The translations under genes and the position numbers were made by a program. 64,000 nt of DNA from Sparassis latifolia (Eukaryota; Basidiomycota; Agaricomycetes; Polyporales; Sparassidaceae): NCBI GenBank assembly GCA_018466975.1, contig CM031557.1, positions 186,001-250,000 of the forward strand. Reading direction: 5' to 3'. Below, in pieces: positions 1 to 11,241 of this stretch (the stretch's first letter is position 1; each line of letters starts with the position of its first letter). The notes below the pieces were generated by a model that ran no database searches, was not told where the DNA came from, and saw nothing but the letters and a program-made list of their open reading frames with translations.

Positions 1-1335
1 CCATACTCAAGCTATACTCGGGCCATACTCGAGCCATACTAGATCCACGATGGTCCAATTTTTGATAATTGAATATATGAAATATATTAGGACACTACTA
101 GCTAATACTACAGGGATGGTATGGCAACTGAAGACACCGGCAACCAAGCTCAATCACAGAGTGATGGCACAACTGTGAGCGTGCTCAAGTGTGGCCACAA
201 TCGCATTGTGCTCACTTGCGTGCGTCACAGAGAGCGCATCAGCGGGCGTAGTGCTGAGGGCATCTGAGTTGCCCTTGTGGAAGAGGTTCTGTGAGAGGCG
301 ACTGATGGTGCATTGCATCTTCTGAGTGTTGCGCGACTTCAGTGACTGACCATAAGATGCAACGGAATGCGGCGACCAAGGTCTTTCGCCCCCCATCTGA
401 GCTGGAGAAAGAACGCGTGATTGTGCTTTAGGAGACCTGATCTGAGGAAAATGTTAGCTCCCCGTCGCTCATTGCAATTCATCACATACCCGATTTGCCC
501 CATTTGCACCAGCATCGGCAACAGACTGCATCTTGGTAGAGATAGGTCACGTGTGAACAGAGGGCGATGCCACAGATGCTGGCAGTGGGACTCCTGTGGC
601 CATAGCTGGTGTCATCCCGAATTGCTGACAGAACTTTAGCAACTGGATACGCAGCACAACACAGGCCTTCCTACCTGGAACAGGTTGAGATGGCTAGATG
701 TAAATGAAGCTATGTCGATAGGAAAAAGGGCAGCGTTCATCTTCAATAGCGCTAATTATTACGGCTCGTTGATAGTGGTTGCTTTGGAGACCTACCTGAC
801 CATTGTTCCAAGGAGCAGGGCCAGGGGGCAAAGGTCCGAAGTTGCCAAACGATGATCCATAGGATTCGAAGTGGGGACCAGGGGGATTAGGTTAGAATAA
901 AGACGAACAAGTCTCAGAGGACATCGCTGAGCGTCAATGTATTGTGACTTATTTGGTTTGTTCAACAAAGTCACATGCTTTGTGGACTTAGCACACCGGA
1001 TGCTTCAAAGTTCGAACATGAAACAAGCTCGACAGAATGTGGAGTCAAGTCAGTTGCCCTGTGGCCAGTAGCACATTCTCTACATGTACAGTAGTCAATA
1101 TCATGCAATAAATTACAGTATATCTTGCTTGTGTTGTACTGTGGCAGGGAATCAGAATGTATGGTAGAGTATAGCTCAGTGTGGTGCCACACTAACCATA
1201 GCAACCATACGCACCAGACCAAACCATACTTGTGTGAGTTTGCTGATGTGCATGCGGTATTCGGAATATTCCCTCCCACTGCAGGCTCCTCGATCATCTC
1301 CCGAGGTCTTACAAGGTTGTTACAAACGGCACCAA
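1..1335. other. gene-free left end
   Basis: No open frame here looks like a conserved protein. The first 45 bases repeat the word CCATACTC with small variations, and CCATAC or its complement recurs around 1155-1230, including a short hairpin GTGTGG/CCACAC near 1180. I see no tRNA, rRNA or transposase remnant. Confidence 0.5.
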
Positions 1336-2244
1336 CACTGGAGGCAAAAGTGGATGTTCTGCCTTGGAACAGTGTCTGAACATCCAAGGAACAGATTACA
1401 TTTTTGGACATGTCACATGTTCTGAACATGATAAGGAACATCTAATATGTCTCGCACAATGTTCTATTGGAGAGCATGCTGGAGACATGTTGCATGTACC
1501 ATTCTGGAACATATAATATGTCTCACACAATGTCTCATTGGAGAATGTCCTGCAGACTTGCTGCATGTTTCATTCTGGAACATTTATTATTTTGCTACTA
1601 TATTCTGGGCTTATCTCTTGATGCAATATGCTCTGTATAATAAGGATTTCCCATGGCCAAACACATTACATTTCTGGCTGCCGTTAATCTTCAGAACATT
1701 GTGAGAAGATGTTAAGTGCTCCTACTCCAAACATACAAGATGTCCTGACCACCAAGAACATCTGCAGTACATGTATGATACATACTAAAATTATACTAAA
1801 ATTTTACATGTGCTGCAAATGTTCTTGGTGCCCAGGACATCTTGTATGTTTGGAGTAGGAGCACTTAACATCTTCTCACAATGTTCTGAAGATTAACGGC
1901 AGCCAGAAATGTAATGTGTTTGGCCATGGGAAATCCTTATTATACAGAGCATATTGCATCAAGAGATAAGCCCAGAATATAGTAGCAAAATAATAAATGT
2001 TCCAGAATGAAACATGCAGCAAGTCTGCAGGACATTCTCCAATGAGACATTGTGTGAGACATATTATATGTTCCAGAATGGTACATGCAACATGTCTCCA
2101 GCATGCTCTCCAATAGAACATTGTGCGAGACATATTAGATGTTCCTTATCATGTTCAGAACATGTGACATGTCCAAAAACGTAATCTGTTCCTTGGATGT
2201 TCAGACACTGTTCCAAGGCAGAACATCCACTTTTGCCCCCAGTG
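1336..2244. mobile_element. large inverted repeat (foldback/MITE-like element)
   Basis: Two arms of about 440 bp (about 1336-1774 and 1805-2244) are near-perfect reverse complements around a roughly 30 bp AT-rich centre. A 258-base stretch of each arm encodes an identical 85-residue open frame in opposite directions, and the few arm differences include one CG/CA change near the outer end. There is no transposase gene, so any element would be non-autonomous. I see no clear target-site duplication at the ends. It lies about 370 bp upstream of PPX1. It could also be a locally duplicated, inverted segment rather than a transposon. Confidence 0.7.
1446..1588. repeat. about 71 bp imperfect direct repeat inside the arm
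   Basis: Within the left arm, about 1446-1517 and 1517-1588 are imperfect copies of one unit. Each starts TATGTCTC.CACAATG and ends CATTCTGGAACAT. The mirror copy sits in the right arm at about 1992-2135. The unit is rich in the words GAACAT and ACATGT. Confidence 0.65.
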
Positions 2245-2616
2245 CAAGAGCAAGGGTGATGTTGCATAAGCGCCCATAGGGCGCCAATCGAATCTGAACA
2301 ATTGAGTCTACACTCGACGTCGACCTGCCGCCTCTGCTCCACGACGATGTCCCGCTCATGTACATAACAACAACGCATGCCCTTTACCTCCTACGTTCAC
2401 ATCCAAAGACATCTGAGCATAGCCCTCCGCACAGGCCTTCTTCGGTCATCCTCCACCCCACATCTAGTCGTAATCCGCCGCATCGATCTCCACCTTGACG
2501 CCAACTCAAGCTCCCGTACGCATGCTGGCGCTCACCCTCTCTTACTTAGACTATCGCGTAGTGCAGTACACATCTCTACTACCGACCACCCCTTTTCAGT
2601 CAGAACGATATCGAGC

Positions 2617-4027
2617 ATGTCCTCGATGGACCTGAGAGAACCCTCTCCGTCTGATGCCTCGGATGCGCTCTCCGAGTTTCTTTCACGCCAGAAGGAACGG
2701 TACCTCGACGCGGTGGCGCGCGGGACGGCGGGGGAGTGGACAGTCGTGATGGGGAACGAGGCAGGGGGTACGTCCACACCCGCCCTTTCCGCTCTGACTA
2801 GACTGACTCAGTTCCCAAATTTACGCAGATCTGGACTCGCTCGCCAGCGCGATCGCCTACGCCTATTACGCCGGCGTTGTGTCCAAGCATGCACCTACTA
2901 TCCCGCTGGTGCAAACCCCGCGTGAGGACCTGCACCTGCGCGCAGAGAACCTGCACGCCCTCGCCCTTGCGGGCGTTGATCCCGCTCTCCTCCTCACCAT
3001 CTCCGATTTGCCCTCTTCCTCATCCTCTTCACCCTTCCCCTCCACGAAATTCGTGCTGGTTGACCACAATCGCCTTGCGCCGGCTTTCTCTCATCCGAGT
3101 GCGCGTGTCGTCGCCGTCGTGGATCATCACGCGGACGAGGGCCTCTACGCGGACACTGCAGACCCGCGCCTGATCGAGGTGCCCACAGGCAGCTGCGCAT
3201 CTATCGTCGCACGGCTCCTACAGCACACGGGAATGCGCATTCCGCGTGAGCTCGCGACGCTGCTCCTGTGTAGCATTCTCGTTGACACTGGAGGACTCAA
3301 GCCTGGCGGGAAGGCGGAAGACGCGGACCGCGCAGCGGCGGCGTTCCTCGCACCACTATCGACGCTCTCTCTTACCTGTCAAAATGAAGCCCTGATCCAA
3401 ACCGAGACTCAGATAACAACTCAAGACGCGTCTTCGGAGGAGCTGCACGCCGTAGCGCCCATCCAAGCGCTCAACGCGACATTACAGACCAGAAAAGCGT
3501 CCGTCGCGCACCTCGGCACGCGCGACCTCCTCCGGCGCGACTACAAGGAGTACACCTACACGCTCCCCAGAGGAGCGGACGTATGCGTCGGGCTCGCGTC
3601 AGTGCCGGTTGGGCTGCACGCGTGGCTATCGCGAGAGCCCGGTGGTGCGTTTGGCACGGAGGCCGAGGCGTGGATGCGCACGCGCGAGCTTGACGTGCTC
3701 GGCGTGCTCACGTCGTTCCGCGACGCTGAGTCGGAGCACTCCGGGAAAAGCGGGCGGGGGAAGCATCGGCGCGAGCAACTGTACGTTGTGCGCGATAAGG
3801 CGCTTGCGGAAACGCTATTCTCGGGACTCGAGGAGAGCGAGGAGCTGAAGCTCAAGAGGAGAAAGTGGAAGGACTATGACCTCACCAAGGAGAAGGTTGG
3901 TTTCGGGGGAGACGTGGCGGTGCGAGTGTGGAAGCAGAAGAATGTGGACGCGACGAGGAAGACGACAGCCCCGCTTGTGAAAAGCATCATCGAGGGCGAG
4001 GGGAGGGGGAAGGGCGCGAGCTTGTAG
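2617..4027 (+). CDS. PPX1: exopolyphosphatase (DHH/DHHA2 family)
   Basis: Exons 2617-2767 and 2829-4027 give 449 residues, near the usual length for cytosolic exopolyphosphatase, which removes terminal phosphate from polyphosphate. The family's metal-binding motifs are visible: a nucleophile-side motif DLDSLASA directly after the intron, VLVDHN, and the DHH-type VVDHHADE, followed by PTGSCASIVARLL. The C-terminal DHHA2 half contains a segment ending ELDVLGVLTSFRD and a closing WKDYDLTKEKVGF region. The start was chosen because it gives MSSMDLREPSPSDASDAL; a second ATG lies three codons on. The 61-nt intron (GTACGT...ACGCAG) restores the DLDS motif exactly. Nothing looks damaged. Confidence 0.92.
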
Positions 4028-4383
4028 CTGCGGGAGTATGCACCGTATCTTGACCGTGAGCAGTTTGGATATGACGTTGTATGATCTTGGCAGAGTAATG
4101 CTAATCGATCGATTTTTGACAAGATGTAGATGCAGTTCCCGATCGTCATCCAGATCTCTCTTTCAGCAAGTCCCTAGGATCGTGCGGATCAATAAGAGAA
4201 GCACAAACATCCCAGCAGGATAACCTCTCTTAGCCCAAGAAGGGGAACTATCGAGATTTTAGAAATCGCTTGACAAGTTATGGCAGAATTATGCGAAGAC
4301 ACTACTACCACTACAATTCATCCTAAGCCGCACTTCGCTACGCTGTATGCTACATCGTAGACGTCTGCCACACGGCACTATAC
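4028..4383. other. intergenic, convergent 3' ends
   Basis: This is the 3' flank shared by PPX1 and the FMN-dependent dehydrogenase. The dehydrogenase may have a further short terminal exon here, because a good donor (GTGAGT) precedes its apparent stop. Otherwise I see nothing. Confidence 0.4.
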
Positions 4384-6584
4384 TCACAACCTCGCATACT
4401 CACCACTCCCCGGCGGGACACCATGCGGATTATACCGCAACGCCTCCTTATTCCCGCGCACGTCCTTGTCGATCGAGCTGTATCCTGCGACAGTCATTAA
4501 AATATCGAGGTCCTGCGCCAAGCCAGTCAGTTCCTCTCCTGCTACTGCCGAAGTGGGCAGGTACTCACCGCCAACAGGCTCTTCATAACGTGCCTGCACC
4601 CGGCCTCGCCCTCGTGCGCCATCCCCCAGATGTAGAGCCGCCCGACCTCGACGGCGTGCGCGCCGAGCGCGAGTGCTTTGAACACGTCCGCCCCCGTGCG
4701 CACGCCCGAATCGAAGATGATCGTCATTTCTGTCGGCTCGTTAACATGTGCAAGCTTCCACCGGGGTAGACTGAGAAAGGATAGAAGGAGCAGAGGAGGA
4801 AGGGGACACGCACTGTCACCAACGGCCTCGACGATCTCAGGCAGGACCTCCAAGCTCCCTACGGCGCCGTCGACTTGGCGGCCCGCATGGTTCGTGACGA
4901 CGATACCTGCGCAACCGACTTCCAGTGCCCTCTGCGCGTCCGCCGCGTTCTGAATGCCCTTGAGCACAAACGGCCGCCCGCCCGAGATGCGGTTCCACTG
5001 CCGTCGCATGCACATCAGCGATTCCATAATCAGGCCCAGCGAACAAGAAAGGCGCACCTCGCCGATGAGCCAGCGCACCTTGTCCCACCCGTGCGCCTTG
5101 CCATGCCACACGGAGTGGTCGATCCACTTGCCCGAGTCTCGTTCGAGATCTTCCGCGTGCTTGCGCATGAACACCGGGTCGGACGTCCCCATCTCGTTGC
5201 CTACCGTCCCGGGATAGTAGAACCTACGGTCGGCGACAAGCTATCACAAGGTACTGGGACGCATAAGGTAAAGGAGACACGCACGTGTAGTTGGCGATGT
5301 TCATGTCCGTCGGGCGCCAGCCGAGCTGCCAGGTGTCTGTCGTAAGCATCAGTACGTCGTACCCCGCGCGCCAAGCACGATTCAGCAGCGACAGTGTCTA
5401 TATAGCGATCAAGGTTCAGCCAGCCATCACTGTAGGTATCGACAGGAGGATGAGAACATGCTACTCACAATCTCATCGTCGTGTCCCATATAGAGCTGGA
5501 AGAACCGCGGACTCTGGGCGTTCCCACCGTTTGGGCCTGAGTTCGGATCGAGTCCCATTTATTCAGGTGCGGATGGTCGTAGGTGTCGTCATTCAAAATT
5601 TCATTGACGGTTGGATTTTCGTTGATGTCCGGTATATGCAGGTCCGCGTTAGCGCCAGTGAGCACAGCCAAAAAGGAGACGATTGCACCATCATAGCGCA
5701 CGACGCTATTACTCTCGTTCTTGACTGCGGCGCCTGCGTCATTCGCACGCGCGACGTCCTCGAGCGGCTACGAGGCTGCAGTTGAGAGGCAGTACTGTGC
5801 AGGGGAGGTGGCTGTCAGCGGTCGATATCAAGATCAAGGAAGACGGCTCCATGTGAGCGAGTATGAGGTGGAGGAGCATCGAGCTGCTGAGAAAATTCGA
5901 GGCAGGTGCGCTCTTTCGCAGATAATCTAGGTAATTGGACACGGCAAGGCGCGGAGTGGCACCACTAGACTATTCTGGAGCTCGACTCTCTATGGCGCAT
6001 CCTGGCTAATGCATGGCGGAAGCGTGAAAACGGGGTAGGATGGAACATTGACTCACCGGGAGACCGAGTTCGCCAGCGATCTTCGCGGGGACCAGTTCTC
6101 CAAGGGGAGTGTATAATTTGTTTATACCGATGGGGGCGAAGATGATGGGCGCGGGAACGCGATGTCCGAAGAGCGTCGCTGCGTGCACCAAACCACAGCG
6201 CGTCACTGGTCAGCGGCCCAACATCTATGGGAGAAGGAAAGGTGGGTACTCACTCGTTAAGTCGCGGACGTTCGTGTCGACGAGTGTGCGGGGAACAATG
6301 CGCCAGCGGTAGAAGGCTTCTCTGTTCGCCCTATCGGTCCAGCCGAGACCTGCATTCGAGTTGGCGTAGAAGTAACCGCGGTCAGTAAGCTTTTTCTTTG
6401 TGGATTCCTGCATTTCTTCTGGGTGCACGGAGAAGCTCGGTACTGTGCGCGTCAGTGGAACTGTGTCTGCCTACAGTAGGTGAGTGGACTTACGCTGTCC
6501 GGTGGTGCCGCCTTGCTTGAAAATCTCGCGCTGGTAGAGGGAGTAGTGGGGCGACGGGCCCTGGGGCTTGTTCTCGGGATCCAT
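4384..6584 (-). pseudogene. FMN-dependent 2-hydroxy-acid (L-lactate) dehydrogenase with in-frame stop
   Basis: Ten exons read as a (S)-2-hydroxy-acid oxidase/cytochrome b2-type TIM barrel without the heme domain: 6494-6584, 6254-6442, 6057-6178, 5713-5794, 5469-5536, 5285-5397, 5058-5223, 4814-4997, 4569-4729, 4384-4512 (434 codons plus stop). Visible family motifs are APIIFAPIG, RFFQLY, the catalytic His in VVTNHAGRQVDG, and IIFDSGVRTGADVFKALALGA. All splice phases agree. Exon 4 carries a TAG (5768-5770) directly after YCLSTAAS. If that TAG is instead used as the 3' splice site, the frame stays open but eight conserved FMN-pocket residues are lost. The apparent C-terminus ARL fits the peroxisomal PTS1 pattern. 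It is either a recent pseudogene or contains a sequence error. Confidence 0.75.
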
Positions 6585-8631
6585 GGCGGCAAGTTGTTTT
6601 CTGTGCACGGAGTGGGATGGGAAGATGTTATATTGGATGAAAGGCTGATTACCGCCAAATTGACAGTCCACCGGCGCCTAACGCTGGAAGCGTCACGCGC
6701 GAGCCGAACGAGCCGAACGGCGCCGAGAAGGACCCCGTGAACCGGCGTCCGCGACGCGCTCGACGCGTGACGTCATCGATCGTTCACGCGTCACTAGCTC
6801 TTGTCCAACGCCTCCCCACGTTTCCGGCTCTAGCTGCTGAGTGTCACATCCACAACATGAGAGGACGCAGAGGCGCGTAAAGTCACGTCGGAATGCTGTC
6901 GGAATCACCCCTGAGATTGAACAGGTACTTGATGCTTCGCGCAGCTCCGTGAGCGACCATCGTCACCATCCAAGACGAGATGTCGAGACGAAGCTGAGTC
7001 TACATGAGCATTTTTCTAACACCCACGAGCTTTCAAAACACTGATGTCATTGAAATGAAAAGAAGCGGGGAGAAGGCTGAGTGCTCAGCACCGACAACTT
7101 CCTCCAATCTCTATCCACACTGACATCACTTCAAAGCTGGAGAGAACAGAGGCAGTCAGGAGACAAAACTCCCACAGTAAAGTCAGAAGACGTTCTACAT
7201 ACTCAATCACAAAGGATTTTCCACCGTCGGCCCCGCCGGGTCCCCACCGCCATGCCTGCTCCCATCGTGGGCCTCAGCCGGCGTCCCGCCATACTGGACA
7301 GGTAACTGCTGTGCGGTGAGCCAGGAAGTGGGAGCGTATGCAGAGAATGAATTCGCATGCTAAATCTCCCAAGCGGGCTCCTCACCGCTGCAACTGGAGG
7401 CCGTTGAAAGGAAATGCAAAAAATAGGAATCTGTTTCGATAAATTAACAGCACTGCTCATGGTGACCTTGAGGGATGCAGGAGCCTCGAAGGCGTGATTT
7501 ACGCCGGCTCCCAGAAGCGGTTGCCTATCTGGAGAAGCTGAAGGATTATCTGCGGCACAGAAACCCTCTCCCTGACGAGCCAACGTACGATGAACCTAGA
7601 TCAGCGAGCCGAGTACAACCTTTACGCGGATTGTGCTACTGCATCCTCGTTACGTAACAAAATTAGCCGGAGGAAATTGCAGACAGATAAACGTATTTCA
7701 ATAAAACGAACGGCTGCCGGAAAGCTGCCGAAGATGTCCAGCCAATCAGCGACGAGTCTCACCGCCCAGTTTGTCTCGCGTGCACTACAAACTTCAAGGT
7801 CCTTGAGCTTGAGCATCGAGAAATTTGCCGAGAAGTGTCTTATAACTAATTATCGCCCTGAATTTGCAGTGCTCAACTTCTGTACAATTCGCGGATGCGT
7901 GCAAGCGGAAAACGTGAGTTGATCGAGCAGATCAGTTGTACGCAAAGTTCTTCTATCGCTTCTCTCCTTTCGTCTGATCCGAGGGATAATTCTAAGGTGA
8001 TACCAAAGGTGAGTCCATCTATAAGTCTAAAATTCATATTTCCGCTATCGGAGACAAACAACTTGAAGGGCGATATGCCATGCACTTTTCATGGCCAAGC
8101 AATATGTACTAGTCGAAGTGCGATTGGATGAGTTTTTAGCTCTTCTCTGCACACTTTCTGGTGTACACTAAACAACAACATCGTCAGTTGTCCTGTGGAT
8201 GTCTAGCATTATCCAAAAATATTACGGGGAAATCCTAGCCTTCGATTTTCACTGCCACATGGGCCAGTGATGTCGTGCCAGGTCCCATCAGCAGCCTGGG
8301 ACTCCCTCAATGACACTCCGCATTCCCAGGATCAACGCGAGATTGTCTCTCTTAGATCGTCGTGTGATCCAAATAAGCTACGGTGCTTCGGAAGGCCCAT
8401 TAAGCGCCGATGCGATGTCCGGTCGGGACGATCTTGACTTCCAAATTCCTGCTATATGAAGCTTAAAGATGCTATACTTGTCGCCTGTACTTCTGTATCC
8501 AATCTATACTTGTAGTTCCGACTTCACGGCGAGAGCCGATATCAAGATGGCGGATATTGAACGCACCTGTCTGTCTCGTTCTATCGTGCTATTGGGTCTT
8601 AGCCTAGTCTCACAGTCTCAGGAAGTCTGCA
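6585..8631. other. gene-poor stretch with no recognised gene
   Basis: Upstream of the dehydrogenase lies a GC-rich promoter-like segment (6680-6800). From 6840 to 8631 there are only short frames. One at 7255 (MPAPIVGLSRRPAILD) vaguely resembles the N-terminus of the small cytochrome c oxidase VIIa protein, and one at 7475 is charged. I could not join either into a gene. It may hold a small unrecognised gene or degraded sequence. Confidence 0.35.
6762..6792. promoter_or_regulatory. palindromic CRE plus paired ACGCGT boxes
   Basis: A perfect 9-bp inverted repeat, GACGCGTGA (6762-6770) and TCACGCGTC (6784-6792), flanks a full TGACGTCA (6768-6775). TGACGTCA is the consensus of CREB/ATF-type bZIP factors and ACGCGT is the MBF (MCB) cell-cycle box. 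The site lies about 180 bp upstream of the dehydrogenase start codon. Function is inferred from motif match only. Confidence 0.4.
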
Positions 8632-9780
8632 ATGTATCAAGTACCCCTGGTTTCCGCCAATCTCGCAACGGTGCCCGTTCAGAGTTTCTTCTATGGCGTG
8701 TTCTTCCTACTCTTCGTCACCTCGACGTACAATGCACAGCTCAGTGTATCTGATATGCGCTCTGTCTGGAGGAACTCTATGTTTTCAGCCGGCATTGAGA
8801 TGTTTCTACGCATCACAGGGGTCCGTCTTTTCCGATTCAAGTGCCGTATTGACGAGGCGAGTGATGCGTCAGTAGCAATGAATCCTCACTGTAGTCAGGG
8901 CATTTGATGCCTGCCTCTATTTTGACAGTGGCGCGTCGCCGCTCACCTTCTACTCTGACTTGGCCCCGAAGACCAAGGTTGTGGGCCTCTCCTTGGCAGA
9001 CGTGACACTAGCCGTAGGAGATGCAGCTCTAGTGATTCCACAATCCTTGTCCACCTCTTCATGGAACTACCACAAACGCGTTGCTGTAGTTACCCTTCTC
9101 ATCTTTGCCACTTCACTCAAGGATCCCCATTATGGAGCTGACCGCGATGTCACCATATTCAGGCACGTATTTGGCCGCTGGTGACCATCTCCAACGCACT
9201 GGACCTCGTGTATGTCGCTGCTCGTGTCGCCGCGTATACTCACCGACGACATTGCGCATACGTCGGATGTTCCAGTGAGCTATGTGACAGAATAGTTGAT
9301 TTCATGGCGGCTATGGCGCTCGCGATCGCATACCAGGATAACAACGCAGTGGCAGCAACACCATGGTTGTTTGTTGGTTCTCAACATCATTATTCCTCCC
9401 AATGGTGCACGTCTGGTGCAGCGAGTGCTGGGGATATTCGTCCAAAGTGCCGCTTCATATGTGCATGAGCCATTCAAGTTCTCTCATAAATTGTTCAACT
9501 TATCTTTCAGCAGAACGTGGACCATCTTCTTCATCATGTGCTAGAAATGCAGCGTCCAGTACACTGTCTGCAACACCTGGCCGTCCATCTCCGGCATCAC
9601 GTACATTCTCATTTTCGTGCGCGCCGGGTTCAGCTGGGCACACGATAGACATTCCATACAAGGGCACACAATCGCAGGGATACCGAATCTATAGCACTTC
9701 CATCATTTGCGGTGCAGATGGAGAAAGTCAACTCACCGCGGGACGTTCATCTGGGCGGAAGTCGCGCGTCAATGTTCTGC
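8632..9780 (+). pseudogene. broken seven-TM-like membrane protein
   Basis: The text of a basidiomycete multi-pass membrane protein family of unknown function can be followed across frames. First comes a hydrophobic helix containing FFYGVFFLLFVTSTY, then (after an intron from about 8842 to about 8898) DACLYFDSGASPLTFYSDLA, then VGDAALV, GRW, GIFVQSAASYV, and a last helix reading TWPSISGITYILIFVRAG. Frame changes without a plausible intron near 9181 (GRW followed by TGA) and an in-frame TAG at about 9542, just before the last helix, interrupt it. Such genes are numerous in Agaricomycetes, so a dead copy is unsurprising. Boundaries are approximate. Confidence 0.6.
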
Positions 9781-10154
9781 GAAACGCTGGAACGCTCTGC
9801 TGCTTTCTAAAGTCGCATCGTGGTGATCTGAAGGACCTTGAGTTCGTCGGGACTATGACTCTATCGTCATGCCGGTCTAACTCAACTGTAACTTCACCAA
9901 ATAATGCATCATTCGTCACACTGTGGGGATGAGTACGTTTTCCTTTGGTGCAAATGCATGTGACAATCTAGATGTTCCGAACTATCTGAGCGCTCCTTCC
10001 ACTCGCACCGCTCCCCGCTCGCACCGCCGCATCAGATCAGCCCTTCCTTTGACATCGGCTAATCAAACGCCCGCTACAGCACCCCATTAAAGCACCCCAA
10101 GGTTAGCAAGTCCTTGAAATCGAGACACGCCCCACGTTCATTACAGACCCGGAT

Positions 10155-10781
10155 ATGAGAATGGCAAGCTATTCTGCACCATGGTTCCCCTCTTTCTTCT
10201 TTATGCCTCCCTCGCGAGCTGTCCCATCGACCACATACCGCCCAGTGTACCCTCCTGTTTCCATCGCTAACCGATTTCACATCACTCTGCCCCATCCGTC
10301 CGACTTCACGGCGCCGGGTATCTTCGAAGAACAGATCACCTTCACCCGCCCCATGCTGGAAACCTTCGCCGACACTATTACCGTGTACATACACCGACCT
10401 ATCGATAAGCCAACTCCAGGAAAACCATGGCGTATGGCTCTACCGACCCATACCCGCGTTGGAGTCGGGCGCCTTGTGCGGGTGGGCAGATGTGGCAGAG
10501 GGATTGTCACCGAAGTCCACCGTCATGGCCGCCAATATATCACATTCACAATCTTCGAGTTTACCCGCAGTGAACGCATCTACCTCATGGTGCGCCGCGA
10601 ATGGGCGGACATGACGGCTCGTCGTGTCCCTAAACAATTACTGGCGGAAGAATCGGAATCAGGTTCGGAAGTATGTGACCCATTACTCTCAACCCGCTAC
10701 GATCAGCTGAGGAACTGGTACTCATCGCAGGCATGTACTACATCTCGGCTTCCCTATGTTTTCTTCTCCCTCGAAGCTTGA
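10155..10781 (+). CDS. hypothetical protein
   Basis: A single open frame of 208 codons with ATG starts at 10155 and 10161. I recognise no family. The product is Pro-, Arg- and aromatic-rich, basic in the middle (residues about 95-160), with no signal peptide or obvious membrane helix. It sits alone in a gene-poor region next to a broken membrane-protein gene. It may be a lineage-specific gene or a chance frame; codon use is only moderately GC3-rich compared with the neighbours. Confidence 0.3.
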   Translation: MRMASYSAPWFPSFFFMPPSRAVPSTTYRPVYPPVSIANRFHITLPHPSDFTAPGIFEEQITFTRPMLETFADTITVYIHRPIDKPTPGKPWRMALPTHTRVGVGRLVRVGRCGRGIVTEVHRHGRQYITFTIFEFTRSERIYLMVRREWADMTARRVPKQLLAEESESGSEVCDPLLSTRYDQLRNWYSSQACTTSRLPYVFFSLEA

Positions 10782-11241
10782 ATGCTGGGCTTCAACCTTT
10801 GGATGTACAATCTTCGCGATGCGTTCGCGCCCGTTGGCAGGTCCTCTGTCGCATATACTGACATGTCTATCTTATCAAATCTTATACGGCCAGTCCAAGG
10901 ACATGTTTTGTACGATGCACCGCATCATGAATCTGTATATAAATACTACATACAATCCCTCGTAATGTACAGTTGCACACCTCACCCAGTTAATAATAGA
11001 TACTACACGTATAGCACAAGTGATATTTACAGACATCTTACTTATTACATAGTTACTACGAGAACCCAAAGGATGGTGATGTTACGCAGGCCGGTTCGTT
11101 TTGTCGAGAGGCTCCAGCTCTCCAAGTGAAACATTAGATAGTCAAAATATACAATGAATGAGGGTGCCGCGATCATCAACTCGATCGCCGGTATAGATAA
11201 GTGTCCGTTCCAACAATATTGGGTTACGCTTCGCAGCGTTT
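10782..11241. other. AT-rich intergenic
   Basis: AT-rich sequence with many TACTACA/TATAC words between the hypothetical frame and the end of the kinase gene. No gene is visible. Confidence 0.4.

Noticed and set aside
1447..2133. Two identical 85-residue frames on opposite strands
   Set aside because: They are products of the inverted repeat, rich in Cys/His/Trp without any domain; not a gene.
7255..7660. Possible small mitochondrial (COX VIIa-like) gene
   Set aside because: Only the first 15 residues are suggestive; no membrane helix or matching second exon could be found.
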